64,000 bases of DNA, taken from assembly GCA_016744335.1 (NCBI GenBank), contig JADGEO010000005.1:1-64000 (forward strand). Direction: 5' to 3'. Position numbers and translations under genes: made by a program. The notes under the pieces were generated by a model. That model did not search any database. It was not told where the DNA came from and was given only the letters and a program-made list of their open reading frames with translations. Below are positions 16,925 through 26,038 of the stretch, piece after piece; position 1 is the stretch's first letter; each line of letters starts with the position of its first letter. The stretch comes from Anaerolineales bacterium. Its GTDB lineage: Bacteria; Chloroflexota; Anaerolineae; Anaerolineales; Villigracilaceae.

Positions 16925-17938
16925 TTAGCTACTGCCTAAAGTTTTATAAAAAGGGGTTAATCTATAAGAAAAGGCGGGAAGCCTCAAGCTTTTATAAACC
17001 CCCACGCGTGGGAAAAAGAGTTTGTTACTCTCTTGTAATTTCGCATTCCTATCAACTGTTGTCACTGCAAACTGAACTTTCTCTTTCTTCAAGAATTCAA
17101 TTAATTTTGTTGAGAAAAACTCAGGTTGTCCATCTGGGAACGCAAAAACGGGTAAATCTTGTGCAAGTTCCTTGCGAATAACCTCTAAGGATTGATGTAT
17201 TTCAGCACAAGCCTCTTCAAAAGGAATTTTTGTCAATAAAGGATGATTGTGCGTATGCGCGGCAATATCCGCTCCATTATTAGACAATACTCTCAACTCA
17301 TCCCAACTAAGGATGTCTGTTGTATCTTTCTTAACCTGTGGCTTGCTTTCGTTATATAAGCTGTCTACTAAACTCATGCTTTCCTTGAAGTCCCCTTTTT
17401 TTATTGCAATACGCAATAACTTCAAAGCAACCTCACGTTCTGTAGTTGTAGCTATCGAAAAAACGCCATAGGGCGTTTCTAGTTTATCCCCTTCCCAGTT
17501 TTTGACAGCCCAATAAAGTTTATCCCACCAAAACTCGCCCCCATTAGGATAGGCAGTAGGGACAAATAACAAAGGTTTAATACCATAACGTGATGCGATA
17601 GGGAAAATATAGTCATCAAAATCCCTATAGCCATCATCTACAGTGACCAATACAGCCTTTTTAGGCAATTTTTTTCTTTCAGAGAGAGCGTCTAAAACAG
17701 CTTTTATGCTTACGGGGGAATACCGCTTGGCTAATAGTTGCATTTGTGCTTCAAAATCTTCTGGTGTAGCACTGATCAGTGACGGATCTAACCACGATCG
17801 ATTCTCAGGATAATCAACCCGGTGATAATTAAGTACGGTTAAAAAATTTTCACTACTAAAATTAGCCAAAGCAGATATTATCCCGCTATTATGCCCAAGC
17901 TGGAGTATTGTTTTTTTTGTTTTTTTTTTCAAACTCAT
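16925..17938 (-). CDS. Polysaccharide deacetylase (NodB homology)
   Basis: This 337-residue NodB-type deacetylase has LNYHRV near residue 36, the catalytic motif VTVDDGYRDF (Asp101-Asp102) and the metal-binding AAHTHNHPLL (His-X3-His). FAFPDGQPEFF is a later conserved motif. There is no obvious signal peptide. It lies head to head with a secreted glycosidase-like gene; a deacetylase with a glycoside hydrolase is the pairing found fused in PelA and PgaB. A role in modifying the exopolysaccharide made by this locus is inferred. Confidence 0.88.
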   Translation of the reverse strand: MSLKKKTKKTILQLGHNSGIISALANFSSENFLTVLNYHRVDYPENRSWLDPSLISATPEDFEAQMQLLAKRYSPVSIKAVLDALSERKKLPKKAVLVTVDDGYRDFDDYIFPIASRYGIKPLLFVPTAYPNGGEFWWDKLYWAVKNWEGDKLETPYGVFSIATTTEREVALKLLRIAIKKGDFKESMSLVDSLYNESKPQVKKDTTDILSWDELRVLSNNGADIAAHTHNHPLLTKIPFEEACAEIHQSLEVIRKELAQDLPVFAFPDGQPEFFSTKLIEFLKKEKVQFAVTTVDRNAKLQESNKLFFPRVGVYKSLRLPAFSYRLTPFYKTLGSS

Positions 17939-18011
17939 TATTATTTCTCTTCATCTATTAGGATATAATTCATAAACATTCTACCAAATATAGACAAAGC
18001 AAGGAATACTT

Positions 18012-19175
18012 ATGCCCATAAAAAAAATATTTTTTTTCAGTCTGTTTCTTATGTTCTCAGCTTGTCAAGCAGAAAGCGTGATCACAGAGACAACTATAGA
18101 AAACCCATTAACGCCAGAAGTCATAAATCTGCCAGTCATAGAAACAGAATCTTTTAATCAAGAAAAAACAGTACGCTTGGCATGGTTCTACAAACCACCA
18201 GAAGACGGCACATCTCTCGAGACCTTAGCTCAAAGATTTGATACCTTTATCCTCACTCATTATGACGAAGATGAGAGAGACGAACTGCGTAATCTAGGTG
18301 TAGAAACACCTTTTTTAGAATATTTACTTTTTGTGCAAATCCAAGACCCTGGCTCTTGTGATAAAGAACCTTATGGCAATCAGGTAGCTTATAAAATTGG
18401 TGATTTTTGTGAGATTAGTGTTGAGCATCCCGATTGGTTTTTGCGAGATAAAAAAGGGGATATTATTCGTAAGGGGAAAAATGTTTTTATGGATCCCGGT
18501 AATCAAGAGTACCGCGAGTTTTGGTTAGAGCGCGCTAAAGAATTACGAGAAAATTATGGTTGGGATGGTATTTTTATAGATAATCTTGAAGCCAGCTTGA
18601 AAAAGTTTGAAAGATTGGATGTCTCTCCTAAGAAGTATCCTAGTGATGAGAGTTATCAAGCGGCTATAGAAGAGTTTCTAATTTATATAGATGAAAATTA
18701 TTTTGGTGCCGAGAATATCCCTGTTTATGCGAATATCATTGAGTACGAAGACCCTGATATATGGCTAAGCTATATAGACTCTTTAGATGGGGCAATGATT
18801 GAAGATTTTGCGCTGGGCTATAACGATGAGTATTATTCTGAATCTGATTGGATAGAGCAACTAATGATGGCTCTCGAAGCACAGTCTATGGGCAAGTTTG
18901 TAATTTTGGTTTCGCAAGGAGAGATGGAAGATACCGATCGTGAGAGATTTGCTTTGGCTTCTTATTTGCTGGTCAATAATGGGAATGCTTCATTTCGATA
19001 TACAGAATCAAGCCACTATGAAGAGGTTTGGCTTTATGAGAATTATTTTCTCTCTTTAGGGAAAGCACAGGGCAATTTCTATGAAGTTGCACAAGGATGG
19101 CGCAGAGATTTTGAAAAGGGATATGTTTTTGTAGACCCGAACTCACATAAAAGCATAATTCAAATTGATGAATAG
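18012..19175 (+). CDS. Putative glycoside hydrolase-like lipoprotein
   Basis: This 387-residue protein has an N-terminal lipoprotein signal (FSLFLMFSAC, lipid-modified Cys18). The body looks like a TIM barrel: VRLAWFYKPP, TFILTHYDEDE, a segment ending GWDGIFIDNLEA that places acidic residues at a strand end, and VYANIIEYEDPD. This resembles hypothetical glycosyl hydrolase family 15 and GH114-like endo-galactosaminidases. It would act at the cell surface. It faces a polysaccharide deacetylase gene. The hydrolase activity is inferred from fold-level similarity. Confidence 0.72.
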   Translation: MPIKKIFFFSLFLMFSACQAESVITETTIENPLTPEVINLPVIETESFNQEKTVRLAWFYKPPEDGTSLETLAQRFDTFILTHYDEDERDELRNLGVETPFLEYLLFVQIQDPGSCDKEPYGNQVAYKIGDFCEISVEHPDWFLRDKKGDIIRKGKNVFMDPGNQEYREFWLERAKELRENYGWDGIFIDNLEASLKKFERLDVSPKKYPSDESYQAAIEEFLIYIDENYFGAENIPVYANIIEYEDPDIWLSYIDSLDGAMIEDFALGYNDEYYSESDWIEQLMMALEAQSMGKFVILVSQGEMEDTDRERFALASYLLVNNGNASFRYTESSHYEEVWLYENYFLSLGKAQGNFYEVAQGWRRDFEKGYVFVDPNSHKSIIQIDE

Positions 19176-19198
19176 AAGCTATGGGAATCAGTTCAGAA

Positions 19199-19232
19199 GA
19201 CCCCGTTCCCTATCAAGGGAACGGGGTCTTTT
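19199..19232 (+). terminator. Intrinsic terminator
   Basis: Arms GACCCCGTTCCCT (19199-19211) and AGGGAACGGGGTC (19216-19228) have a 4-nt loop and are followed by TTTT. It ends the glycosidase-like gene and also lies downstream of the minus-strand operon ending at 19264. The same core (ACCCCGTTCCCT) is used again at 51590-51618. Confidence 0.9.
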
Positions 19233-19263
19233 GCTTTATTGAGATTTTATTCCTGGTATTTTT

Positions 19264-21501
19264 TTACTTTTTCTTTGCGCCTCTTCTTCTCCTTAAGGCT
19301 CTGATAATAAGCCCTATGAAGAGAAGGAGAATTCCGCCAGATATAATCATAATAGCCATTAGCACCCAATCTTGTTGATATGCGTAATTTGTTGGTGGCA
19401 CAGTGCCCGGGATGGGGGTTGGTGAGCCATTATCTGGGATAGCGGTTGTTATCTCCTGCGGCTCTCCGCCTAACCTCGTATCTATGGCATATATATTATC
19501 AGCCTGAGCCACAACATAATTACCTTGCATCATTTGCTTTAATATAGGATCAAGCAAGGCTGTTTTAGCCCATTCTAAGCCAAGTGGCGTGCTCCCCATG
19601 ACCGCCAAAATGCTACGAGTAGGATTTTCTGGTGCAGGGAATAGTTCTATATATCCCATGTCTGTGTCTTTTGGTAGCGTAAAGTGAATATAGCTGTTTT
19701 CAACGGGCATATTACTGTTTTCTTCAAAGTAAGCGGGCATTACTTCAGCGAGTTCATTGATGATGGGTAAATCAGAAGGTAGTCCAACAATAATCAGATG
19801 GTTATCGGCACGGATTTCAGCAGGTACATCATCGGCATAAAACGAAGATAGATTCAGTGTTTGTCCTACGGCATATTTCCCTAAATCGGAGGCGATACTC
19901 GCTCCGAGATTCCAGCTGTCGATGTCATCAACAGGGAAAACGAAACTTAGTTCGCCTAAGGTTGGGCTATTAATAAAAGGAGTAGGGTATAAGCCCAAAT
20001 CTCTAATATAGGGTGTGATATTTTTATTGGCTTCAACTAGAGGAATATGCAATAAAGAATTCTGATTAATTGACATCCATAAGCCCGAGTCATTTAATTG
20101 CGAGCAATAATCCAGAGGGACAAACTCAGCCTGAACTGTGAGTATATTTCTGCCTGGACGAATAGCATAAGCTGGGATATCGAACTCTATATTATTCAGT
20201 TGATTGGCACTTTCTTCTTTAAAGCGGATGCTTCCTAAAACTTCACCGTTTATTAGAACAACTGCACCAGATGCGTCAAAATCAAAAGTTGCAGAATGTA
20301 CATAGTTCAGCGTGAAGGTCGCCTGCCCCGCGACTTCTTGTCCTAAGGGGACAAGAAACTCATACTCAGCATCGTTATATCCTATGCCTGAGAGTGTTTG
20401 AGTTTGGTATCCCAGTGATTCAAGTGTACGGTCTTCTGCCACCTCTTCTGTTTCAATAGCCTCCACAACAGAGGCAACAACCGACAAGCTTGGCTCATTC
20501 CCAACGCGCAAGGCACCAGAGCTAAAGGCTTGAGCGGCTTTTACGACTGCTTCATCTTCTTCTCCACCAATATATAGAATAATGCGAGCATTATTCCATG
20601 GAGAAGGCGCCATTTGCAAAATCCCATCACTTGTTGCCACGGTTTGTGTAGGGTATTCGCCCTCTACTGTAGCAGGAAAGACCACTTCATCTAGTATTGG
20701 TAAAGAGTTATCTTTTCCGACAATAACAAGATGTGAATTTTCTTTCTGTGCTTCTGTTATAGAGGAGGTATCGGTCACTGTTAGCACCTGTTCACCATTT
20801 GTCATACGCCCAAAGCCCGCCGCTACCGTCATTGCAGATTGCAACTCTTCTGCTGTAGGGGAATCAGGTAAAAGGAGCATTGTCTCTTCGGGAAGCAAAG
20901 AATCAATTTTGTAAATAGGGCTAGGTAGGAGTGTTAAATTGGTTGATGGAGAAATATCATGATGTGGCAAAGAGAAACCTGATTCTGTGCGAACAACAAC
21001 GGATGTCTCGTGATCAAAAAGGCAGTCAATGGTCGCATCTAAAAATAAACGCAGAGAATGTCTTCCGTCTGCCCTAGTTGGGTAACGCGCTTCATCTGGA
21101 ATCGCAAGTTCAACTATTTCTTGACCTGTGCGTAATAGAATCACATCAACCACATGATCGTTTAGCATAACTTCTAAAGTTGCGCCAGAAAACTCAACAG
21201 TTTCTTCTGTAAATGTACGCGAAGAGCGTGCAACGGTCTCAAGATTTAAAATTATTATTCCGCCTGTGTCTAAAGCCCACGAATCGGGAGTGCTAAAGCG
21301 GATATATGAGCTTGCATAGGGACCTGTCATGATCTCGTCTTCTATGCCTAGCATTTCAAAGGTGACAAACTCTGATTCACCTGGATAAGGTGTGGGGCTT
21401 GGCGTAGGTGCCCCCTGAGCATAGCCCAACCCTGAGGGCTGAGCAAGCAATAAGCTAGCTAAAACAACAAATAATATAAACAAACTAAATGCTTTCTTCA
21501 T
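19264..21501 (-). CDS. BcsB-like cellulose synthase accessory protein
   Basis: This 745-residue protein has an N-terminal signal peptide (residues about 1-29) and a single C-terminal membrane helix (about 712-735) followed by Arg/Lys. The large outer part has the alternating carbohydrate-binding and flavodoxin-like modules of BcsB: repeated phrases such as NHLIIVGLPSDLPIINELAE and SHLVIVGKDNSLPILDEV. BcsB guides the growing glycan out of the BcsA synthase. There is no PilZ-containing BcsA here; the GT2 protein at 22647 is the likely partner. It is the last gene of the operon. AGGAGG precedes the start. Confidence 0.83.
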   Translation of the reverse strand: MKKAFSLFILFVVLASLLLAQPSGLGYAQGAPTPSPTPYPGESEFVTFEMLGIEDEIMTGPYASSYIRFSTPDSWALDTGGIIILNLETVARSSRTFTEETVEFSGATLEVMLNDHVVDVILLRTGQEIVELAIPDEARYPTRADGRHSLRLFLDATIDCLFDHETSVVVRTESGFSLPHHDISPSTNLTLLPSPIYKIDSLLPEETMLLLPDSPTAEELQSAMTVAAGFGRMTNGEQVLTVTDTSSITEAQKENSHLVIVGKDNSLPILDEVVFPATVEGEYPTQTVATSDGILQMAPSPWNNARIILYIGGEEDEAVVKAAQAFSSGALRVGNEPSLSVVASVVEAIETEEVAEDRTLESLGYQTQTLSGIGYNDAEYEFLVPLGQEVAGQATFTLNYVHSATFDFDASGAVVLINGEVLGSIRFKEESANQLNNIEFDIPAYAIRPGRNILTVQAEFVPLDYCSQLNDSGLWMSINQNSLLHIPLVEANKNITPYIRDLGLYPTPFINSPTLGELSFVFPVDDIDSWNLGASIASDLGKYAVGQTLNLSSFYADDVPAEIRADNHLIIVGLPSDLPIINELAEVMPAYFEENSNMPVENSYIHFTLPKDTDMGYIELFPAPENPTRSILAVMGSTPLGLEWAKTALLDPILKQMMQGNYVVAQADNIYAIDTRLGGEPQEITTAIPDNGSPTPIPGTVPPTNYAYQQDWVLMAIMIISGGILLLFIGLIIRALRRRRGAKKK

Positions 21502-21511
21502 TTTGAGCCTC

Positions 21512-22654
21512 CTAAAAAGGGATATCTAATTTCAGAATATCTATCTTCATTAAATGAACTACATGGTCCCAAGTAAATTTCTCTTCTACACGTTCACGAG
21601 CCGCAATGCCAAATTCTTTTCGCAGCTCATAATTACTAAAAAGTTTTTTCATAGCAATCGTTAAATCATCTACATCTTCTGGATTTATCAAAAAGCCTGT
21701 TTTTCCATCTTCAATGATTTCTGGTATGGCGGCTTCTCGAACACCGATACAAGGCAAAGAATATGCCATAGCTTCGAGCAGAACATCACCCCAAGTTTCT
21801 AAACGCGAGGGAAGAACAAAAAGATTAGCACGTTGAAAGTGCTTTTTTAGCATCTCTCTATCCCAGGCTGGTGAAAGCAACTCGACACCTTCCATTGGTA
21901 AATTGTCGGGAATTGTGTCCCTTGTCATCACGAGCAATTTTGCATTGGGATATTCCCGTCTCGTTGCATTAAATGCCTTGAGTAAAATATCTCCCCCTTT
22001 TCTATAAAAATCTCTACCTATAAAAAGCACAACGGGCGGCTCACCCTCTTGTCCGAAGCTTGGTTCCGGTAAAGAAGAAAAGCTGACTCCGCCCCCAACT
22101 GCGGTGATTTTATCTGGCACGATACCATAATCATCAATGAGCGATTTGCGCACAAATTTGCCACGTGTAAAAATATGTGCAGAGTCTAAATATGCACGCT
22201 CTTCCATGCGAATCCACTCATCAAATTGACGCGGCGTAAAAGGAGAACGCCCTGCATCGGGGCGAAGCGCAGAAAGGTGTGCGGTGTAATCGGTATATAT
22301 TAATTTGGGCACAGCACTTGGCTTCCAATTTGCGTCAAAGAGCAAGCCGATTTGCATAATGGCATCCACGTTTACGCCAAGAGAATGTACACAATTGGAA
22401 GCAAGCCTAGAGCGAGAGCGAAACGCAGGGTTATTTTGCCAATAACGTTTACGCCATCGCCCCAAATTGGGATGAAAAACGCGCGCGGCATTCCACATCC
22501 GCGCCACTCCATGCAGAGAAACATCGCAAATATCCACAATATCAAATTGACGTGCCAGCGCATCGAAGAAGTGTCCAAATTTAATGCGTGTGGCGGGATG
22601 GTTGTGAATATCGCCTGCGAGAATGCCTGCGAGTCGGAGCTTTTCTTCAGTCAT
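21512..22654 (-). CDS. Glycosyltransferase family 4
   Basis: This 380-residue GT-B enzyme has a C-terminal donor-binding half with VVLFIGRDFYRKGGDILLKA and the E-X7-E motif (PSRLETWGDVLLEAMA, then IGVREAAIPEII). It lacks a signal peptide and acts in the cytosol, probably adding a sugar to the lipid-linked repeat unit. It overlaps the upstream GT2 gene by 8 bp. Confidence 0.87.
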   Translation of the reverse strand: MTEEKLRLAGILAGDIHNHPATRIKFGHFFDALARQFDIVDICDVSLHGVARMWNAARVFHPNLGRWRKRYWQNNPAFRSRSRLASNCVHSLGVNVDAIMQIGLLFDANWKPSAVPKLIYTDYTAHLSALRPDAGRSPFTPRQFDEWIRMEERAYLDSAHIFTRGKFVRKSLIDDYGIVPDKITAVGGGVSFSSLPEPSFGQEGEPPVVLFIGRDFYRKGGDILLKAFNATRREYPNAKLLVMTRDTIPDNLPMEGVELLSPAWDREMLKKHFQRANLFVLPSRLETWGDVLLEAMAYSLPCIGVREAAIPEIIEDGKTGFLINPEDVDDLTIAMKKLFSNYELRKEFGIAARERVEEKFTWDHVVHLMKIDILKLDIPF

Positions 22655-23837
22655 TTTTATCCTCTCGTCGCTGAACGCGTTCCCAGAGCGTTGTTTGCCG
22701 ACGACTGCTAAAACGCCAAAATCCTTTTAGGGCTGCCCAATTGCTATTAACCAAAAAAGTAGGTAGATATAAAACTTTACCAATGATGCCGCTGTTGATA
22801 TATTTGCCCAAAATAGCGAGTGCGTAAAAGAGAATTTGTGCAACCAATAAAAGATAAGCCCACGATGGCGCCAGTGCAAAAAATCCTGTTTTTTCTGTTG
22901 GAAAAAGAAGGGCAAAGATATTCGCGAAAAGAGCAATAATCATGGCAAAAGGCACCAGAGGACGTGAAAATTTATGCGAAATAATTTGCCAAACAAGAAG
23001 TGGGCGGTCGTAGGGTAAAAATTTTGGCGACATTGCCATTGCCTGATAACGCCCAGCATTGATGCGCGCGCGGCGTTCTACTTCGTCTGCGGCAGTTTGA
23101 GAGACCCGCTCCCATGAGCGAGCTGTAGGGGCATATACAACGCGATAGCCCTGCTTAAAGGTATTCATCATCATATAAAAATCATCGTTGATAATGCTGT
23201 CGGGTGGAGAGCCAAAAAGGGGTTTTCGAAAGGCGTAAATTTCACCTGTTACGTTGATACAGTTGCCTAATTTTGTTTCTTCCTTTTTGATCCACGATTC
23301 GTATTTCCAATATAGGCTTTCAGAAGAGCCGAGTGCGCCATCACCTTTAGGGATGAATTTTGCACCACTAGCAATGCCTACACTTGGGTCTACGAAGGGC
23401 GCAATCAAAGCCTTGATGGTATTCGGACTAAAGGCATTGGTTGCATCTGACATGACAATAATTTCGCCACGTGCCGCCTTCATGCCTCGCTTGAGTGCCA
23501 TCATTTTTCCCTGACGCTGCTCACCCGAGACCATCTCTACACCTTTTTCAGCAAAAGAACGCACAATTTCACCCGTGCCATCTTCTGAACCATCATTTGT
23601 TACCAAAATTTGCAGTTTTTCGTGCGGGTAGTCTAAAGTGAGTGCATTTTCAAGTTTGGTCGTTATAGCAGTACTTTCGTTATAAGCCGCAATTAACAAA
23701 GTTACTGATGGTTCATAATTTTCATCTTCTTTTTTTTGCTTTTTAAAACGTGCCAACATCCAAACTAAAAGGGGATAGCCAAAATAGGCATAAAAAACTA
23801 AAAAGACAGATGCCCAAAAAAGAATAGCGAAAATCAT
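22647..23837 (-). CDS. Membrane glycosyltransferase family 2 (synthase-like)
   Basis: This 396-residue protein has an N-terminal membrane helix, a GT-A domain with VTLLIAAYNES, the nucleotide-binding VTNDGSEDGT and MSDATNAF, an acceptor motif IINDDFYMM, and a variant of the processive R-X2-R-W motif (RARINAGRYQAM). Three or four C-terminal helices follow. This layout is that of processive synthases such as cellulose or poly-N-acetylglucosamine synthase, without a PilZ domain. With the BcsB-like protein two genes downstream it may form a synthase-export unit. GAGG precedes the start. Confidence 0.87.
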   Translation of the reverse strand: MIFAILFWASVFLVFYAYFGYPLLVWMLARFKKQKKEDENYEPSVTLLIAAYNESTAITTKLENALTLDYPHEKLQILVTNDGSEDGTGEIVRSFAEKGVEMVSGEQRQGKMMALKRGMKAARGEIIVMSDATNAFSPNTIKALIAPFVDPSVGIASGAKFIPKGDGALGSSESLYWKYESWIKKEETKLGNCINVTGEIYAFRKPLFGSPPDSIINDDFYMMMNTFKQGYRVVYAPTARSWERVSQTAADEVERRARINAGRYQAMAMSPKFLPYDRPLLVWQIISHKFSRPLVPFAMIIALFANIFALLFPTEKTGFFALAPSWAYLLLVAQILFYALAILGKYINSGIIGKVLYLPTFLVNSNWAALKGFWRFSSRRQTTLWERVQRREDKND

Positions 23838-23839
23838 TA

Positions 23840-24979
23840 TTATTGCCTCTTTGCTAAATCAAAATATAGATTAGCCAACTTCTTTGCGGCTATTTGGATG
23901 GAGAAAGTAGAAATCACACGTTGACGTGCGGCTTGCCCACGTTCAACAAGCATTTTTTCATCCCCGAAAAGAGCCAGTAAACCCTTTAAAAGGGCCTCTC
24001 CATCATCGGGTGGAATAATCCAACCATTTTCTTGGTGGTGAACAACTTCTCGTGCGCCGCCAACATCGGTAAGTAAAGGTGTAAGTTCGCAAGACATGGC
24101 TTCAAGTAATGCTACAGATAAGCCCTCAGCAATTGATGGAAGAACGAAAATATCTGCCATTTGCAAGAAGGGAAGCACGTCGTTTGTACTGCCCATAAAA
24201 TGAACGCCCTCTCCTGCCATTGCTTTCAAATGTTCTTCTTCTGCGCCTGCACCAAGAATAAGTAACTCAGCATTGGGATTCGTCTCGCGCAATTTCTCCC
24301 AGACAGAGATGAGTAAATCGAGTCGTTTTTCGGGCACAAGTCGTCCGGTGAAAATGGCAATCTGCGCATCGGGAGAGAAACCCAGTTGTTCACGCCGAGC
24401 AAGTTTCTCGCCTATACTTGGCGGAGAAAAGCGTTCGGTATCTACACCATTGGTGATATTTATTAGCCTATCTTCATCTACGCCGATGCCGATTAATTCA
24501 TCCGAAATCTCATCACTGATAACGACAAATTTACTAACTCTTTTTTTCAATGCTTTTAAGCGTATGGGGCCAGTTAGCTTTCTTTTCATTTTTTGCACAT
24601 CGCCAATTTCTCCACTGCGATGCGATGTAACCACCATCGGGATGCTTAAAAAACGCTCTCCTAAAAGAGCAACAGTAGCCGGAGAAATAAATTCGTGCGC
24701 ATGTACAAGCTGTGGACGCAAACGCAATAAGCGAAAAAATGCTGCAATTGTAAAACTAAGAGATGCCACAACCTTATGCCCTGTAGCGGGCAAGCGGTAA
24801 ACTGCACTTTCGTCAATTATTTGATAGGCGGGCAATTCTAGGTCGTATCGCCGAGTGAGAATAGTCATTTCGATACCTTGCTCCCGCAAATGTGGCACCA
24901 AGGCTCGAAGCTGTGTTTCTGCACCGCCAACACGCGGAAAATACCCATGAATAATGGTCGCAACATGCAAAGGCTTCAT
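23840..24979 (-). CDS. Glycosyltransferase family 4
   Basis: This 379-residue GT-B enzyme has the N-terminal HGYFPRVGGAETQ (glycine-rich acceptor loop) and a donor half with FTGRLVPEKRLDLLI and the E-X7-E motif (PSIAEGLSVALLEAMSCELT). It is a cytosolic sugar transferase for repeat-unit assembly. The ATG at 24979 overlaps the upstream stop as ATGA and has an AGGAG site; a longer frame exists but is unsupported. Confidence 0.88.
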   Translation of the reverse strand: MKPLHVATIIHGYFPRVGGAETQLRALVPHLREQGIEMTILTRRYDLELPAYQIIDESAVYRLPATGHKVVASLSFTIAAFFRLLRLRPQLVHAHEFISPATVALLGERFLSIPMVVTSHRSGEIGDVQKMKRKLTGPIRLKALKKRVSKFVVISDEISDELIGIGVDEDRLINITNGVDTERFSPPSIGEKLARREQLGFSPDAQIAIFTGRLVPEKRLDLLISVWEKLRETNPNAELLILGAGAEEEHLKAMAGEGVHFMGSTNDVLPFLQMADIFVLPSIAEGLSVALLEAMSCELTPLLTDVGGAREVVHHQENGWIIPPDDGEALLKGLLALFGDEKMLVERGQAARQRVISTFSIQIAAKKLANLYFDLAKRQ

Positions 24980-26037
24980 AATATCTGCTCCTGCATTAGA
25001 CGTGAGAAATACGCACGCCGCCAACCAGAAAGAGCCTTATGGGCAAATGATTTCGTGCCAGCTCTTCGCGATAAATTATCTTCATCTATGAGCCATTTTT
25101 CTAAAATAGCTACTTTTATAAATAATCGCAAAACTTTATCGTTAAACTCTTCATCACCAAAATAGCTTTTTGTAATTGCTATATATGCACCATTTAGCTC
25201 TCTTGAACGCAGAAATTTTCCATGTGAAAGCATTTGTATACCGCGTGTTTCTAGGTCTGCAAAAAGTTTAGCAAGGTCTTGATAAATAGGGTCGTAGGTC
25301 AAATCTGCATCAAGTGCGCCTATGCGCCCATCGGGGGTTACGAGAATATTTCCGCAATGAAAATCGCCGTGTAGCATTGCAAGCATCACTTTCTTTTCTG
25401 CCAAAGTATCGTATTCATTTAATAAATCTTTTTTTATTTTTTCAATATTTTCAATTCTTGGATATGCGCTAATTCTTTGAAAGATAGCTTTTATGCGTGC
25501 GCTAAAGCCTGTTTCAGAGAGCGGTACTTTTTGTAAATTACCCATCCCCTCATGGTATTCCCGCAGCCAACGAGCTGATTTTTGGAGAAGATTCTCGAAA
25601 TTCTCCCAATCTTTTTGTGAAGAGAAAGCTATTGAAGGTTTGAGTAAATAATTTTTTATGGGCTGAGCATCCAACTCCTCCATCACGAGGGCGTTCCAGC
25701 GTGGCAAAATCTCTATGGGGCGCACAAAACAGAACTCCTGTGTCTCATTTTTCTCTTGAAAGACATGCGCTATTTTGCTCAACATTTCAAATTCTCTCTC
25801 GGTTCTTGCTAAAAGGTCTTTTTCCTCTACAGCTTCTTCTAATGTCATTTTTTCATGTCGTGCAACTTTGACTAAAATAGCATCATCTGAATTAAGGGGA
25901 TAGCGCAACATAAATGACCAAGGGCGTAGCACAATTTCTGGCTGGCTAGATCGGATGGAGGCATTCTCTATCCATGTAGGAATTGCTTCGCGAACTTCTG
26001 TGGATATTTCGTTGATGATTAATGTCGATTCGGACAT
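24976..26037 (-). CDS. Aminoglycoside phosphotransferase-like small-molecule kinase
   Basis: This 353-residue protein has the APH/choline-kinase fold. The catalytic loop is LHGDFHCGNILVTPDG and the metal-binding Asp is in GALDADLTYDP. In a glycan operon such kinases may phosphorylate a sugar, choline-like group or lipid carrier; it need not confer antibiotic resistance. The ATG at 26037 follows the upstream TAA after one base. It sits between two GT4 genes. Confidence 0.8.
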   Translation of the reverse strand: MSESTLIINEISTEVREAIPTWIENASIRSSQPEIVLRPWSFMLRYPLNSDDAILVKVARHEKMTLEEAVEEKDLLARTEREFEMLSKIAHVFQEKNETQEFCFVRPIEILPRWNALVMEELDAQPIKNYLLKPSIAFSSQKDWENFENLLQKSARWLREYHEGMGNLQKVPLSETGFSARIKAIFQRISAYPRIENIEKIKKDLLNEYDTLAEKKVMLAMLHGDFHCGNILVTPDGRIGALDADLTYDPIYQDLAKLFADLETRGIQMLSHGKFLRSRELNGAYIAITKSYFGDEEFNDKVLRLFIKVAILEKWLIDEDNLSRRAGTKSFAHKALSGWRRAYFSRLMQEQIL

Positions 26038-26038
26038 G

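Noticed and set aside
24976..26037. Aminoglycoside resistance gene
   Set aside because: The fold matches, but the gene is embedded by overlap in a polysaccharide operon, so a biosynthetic role is more likely.
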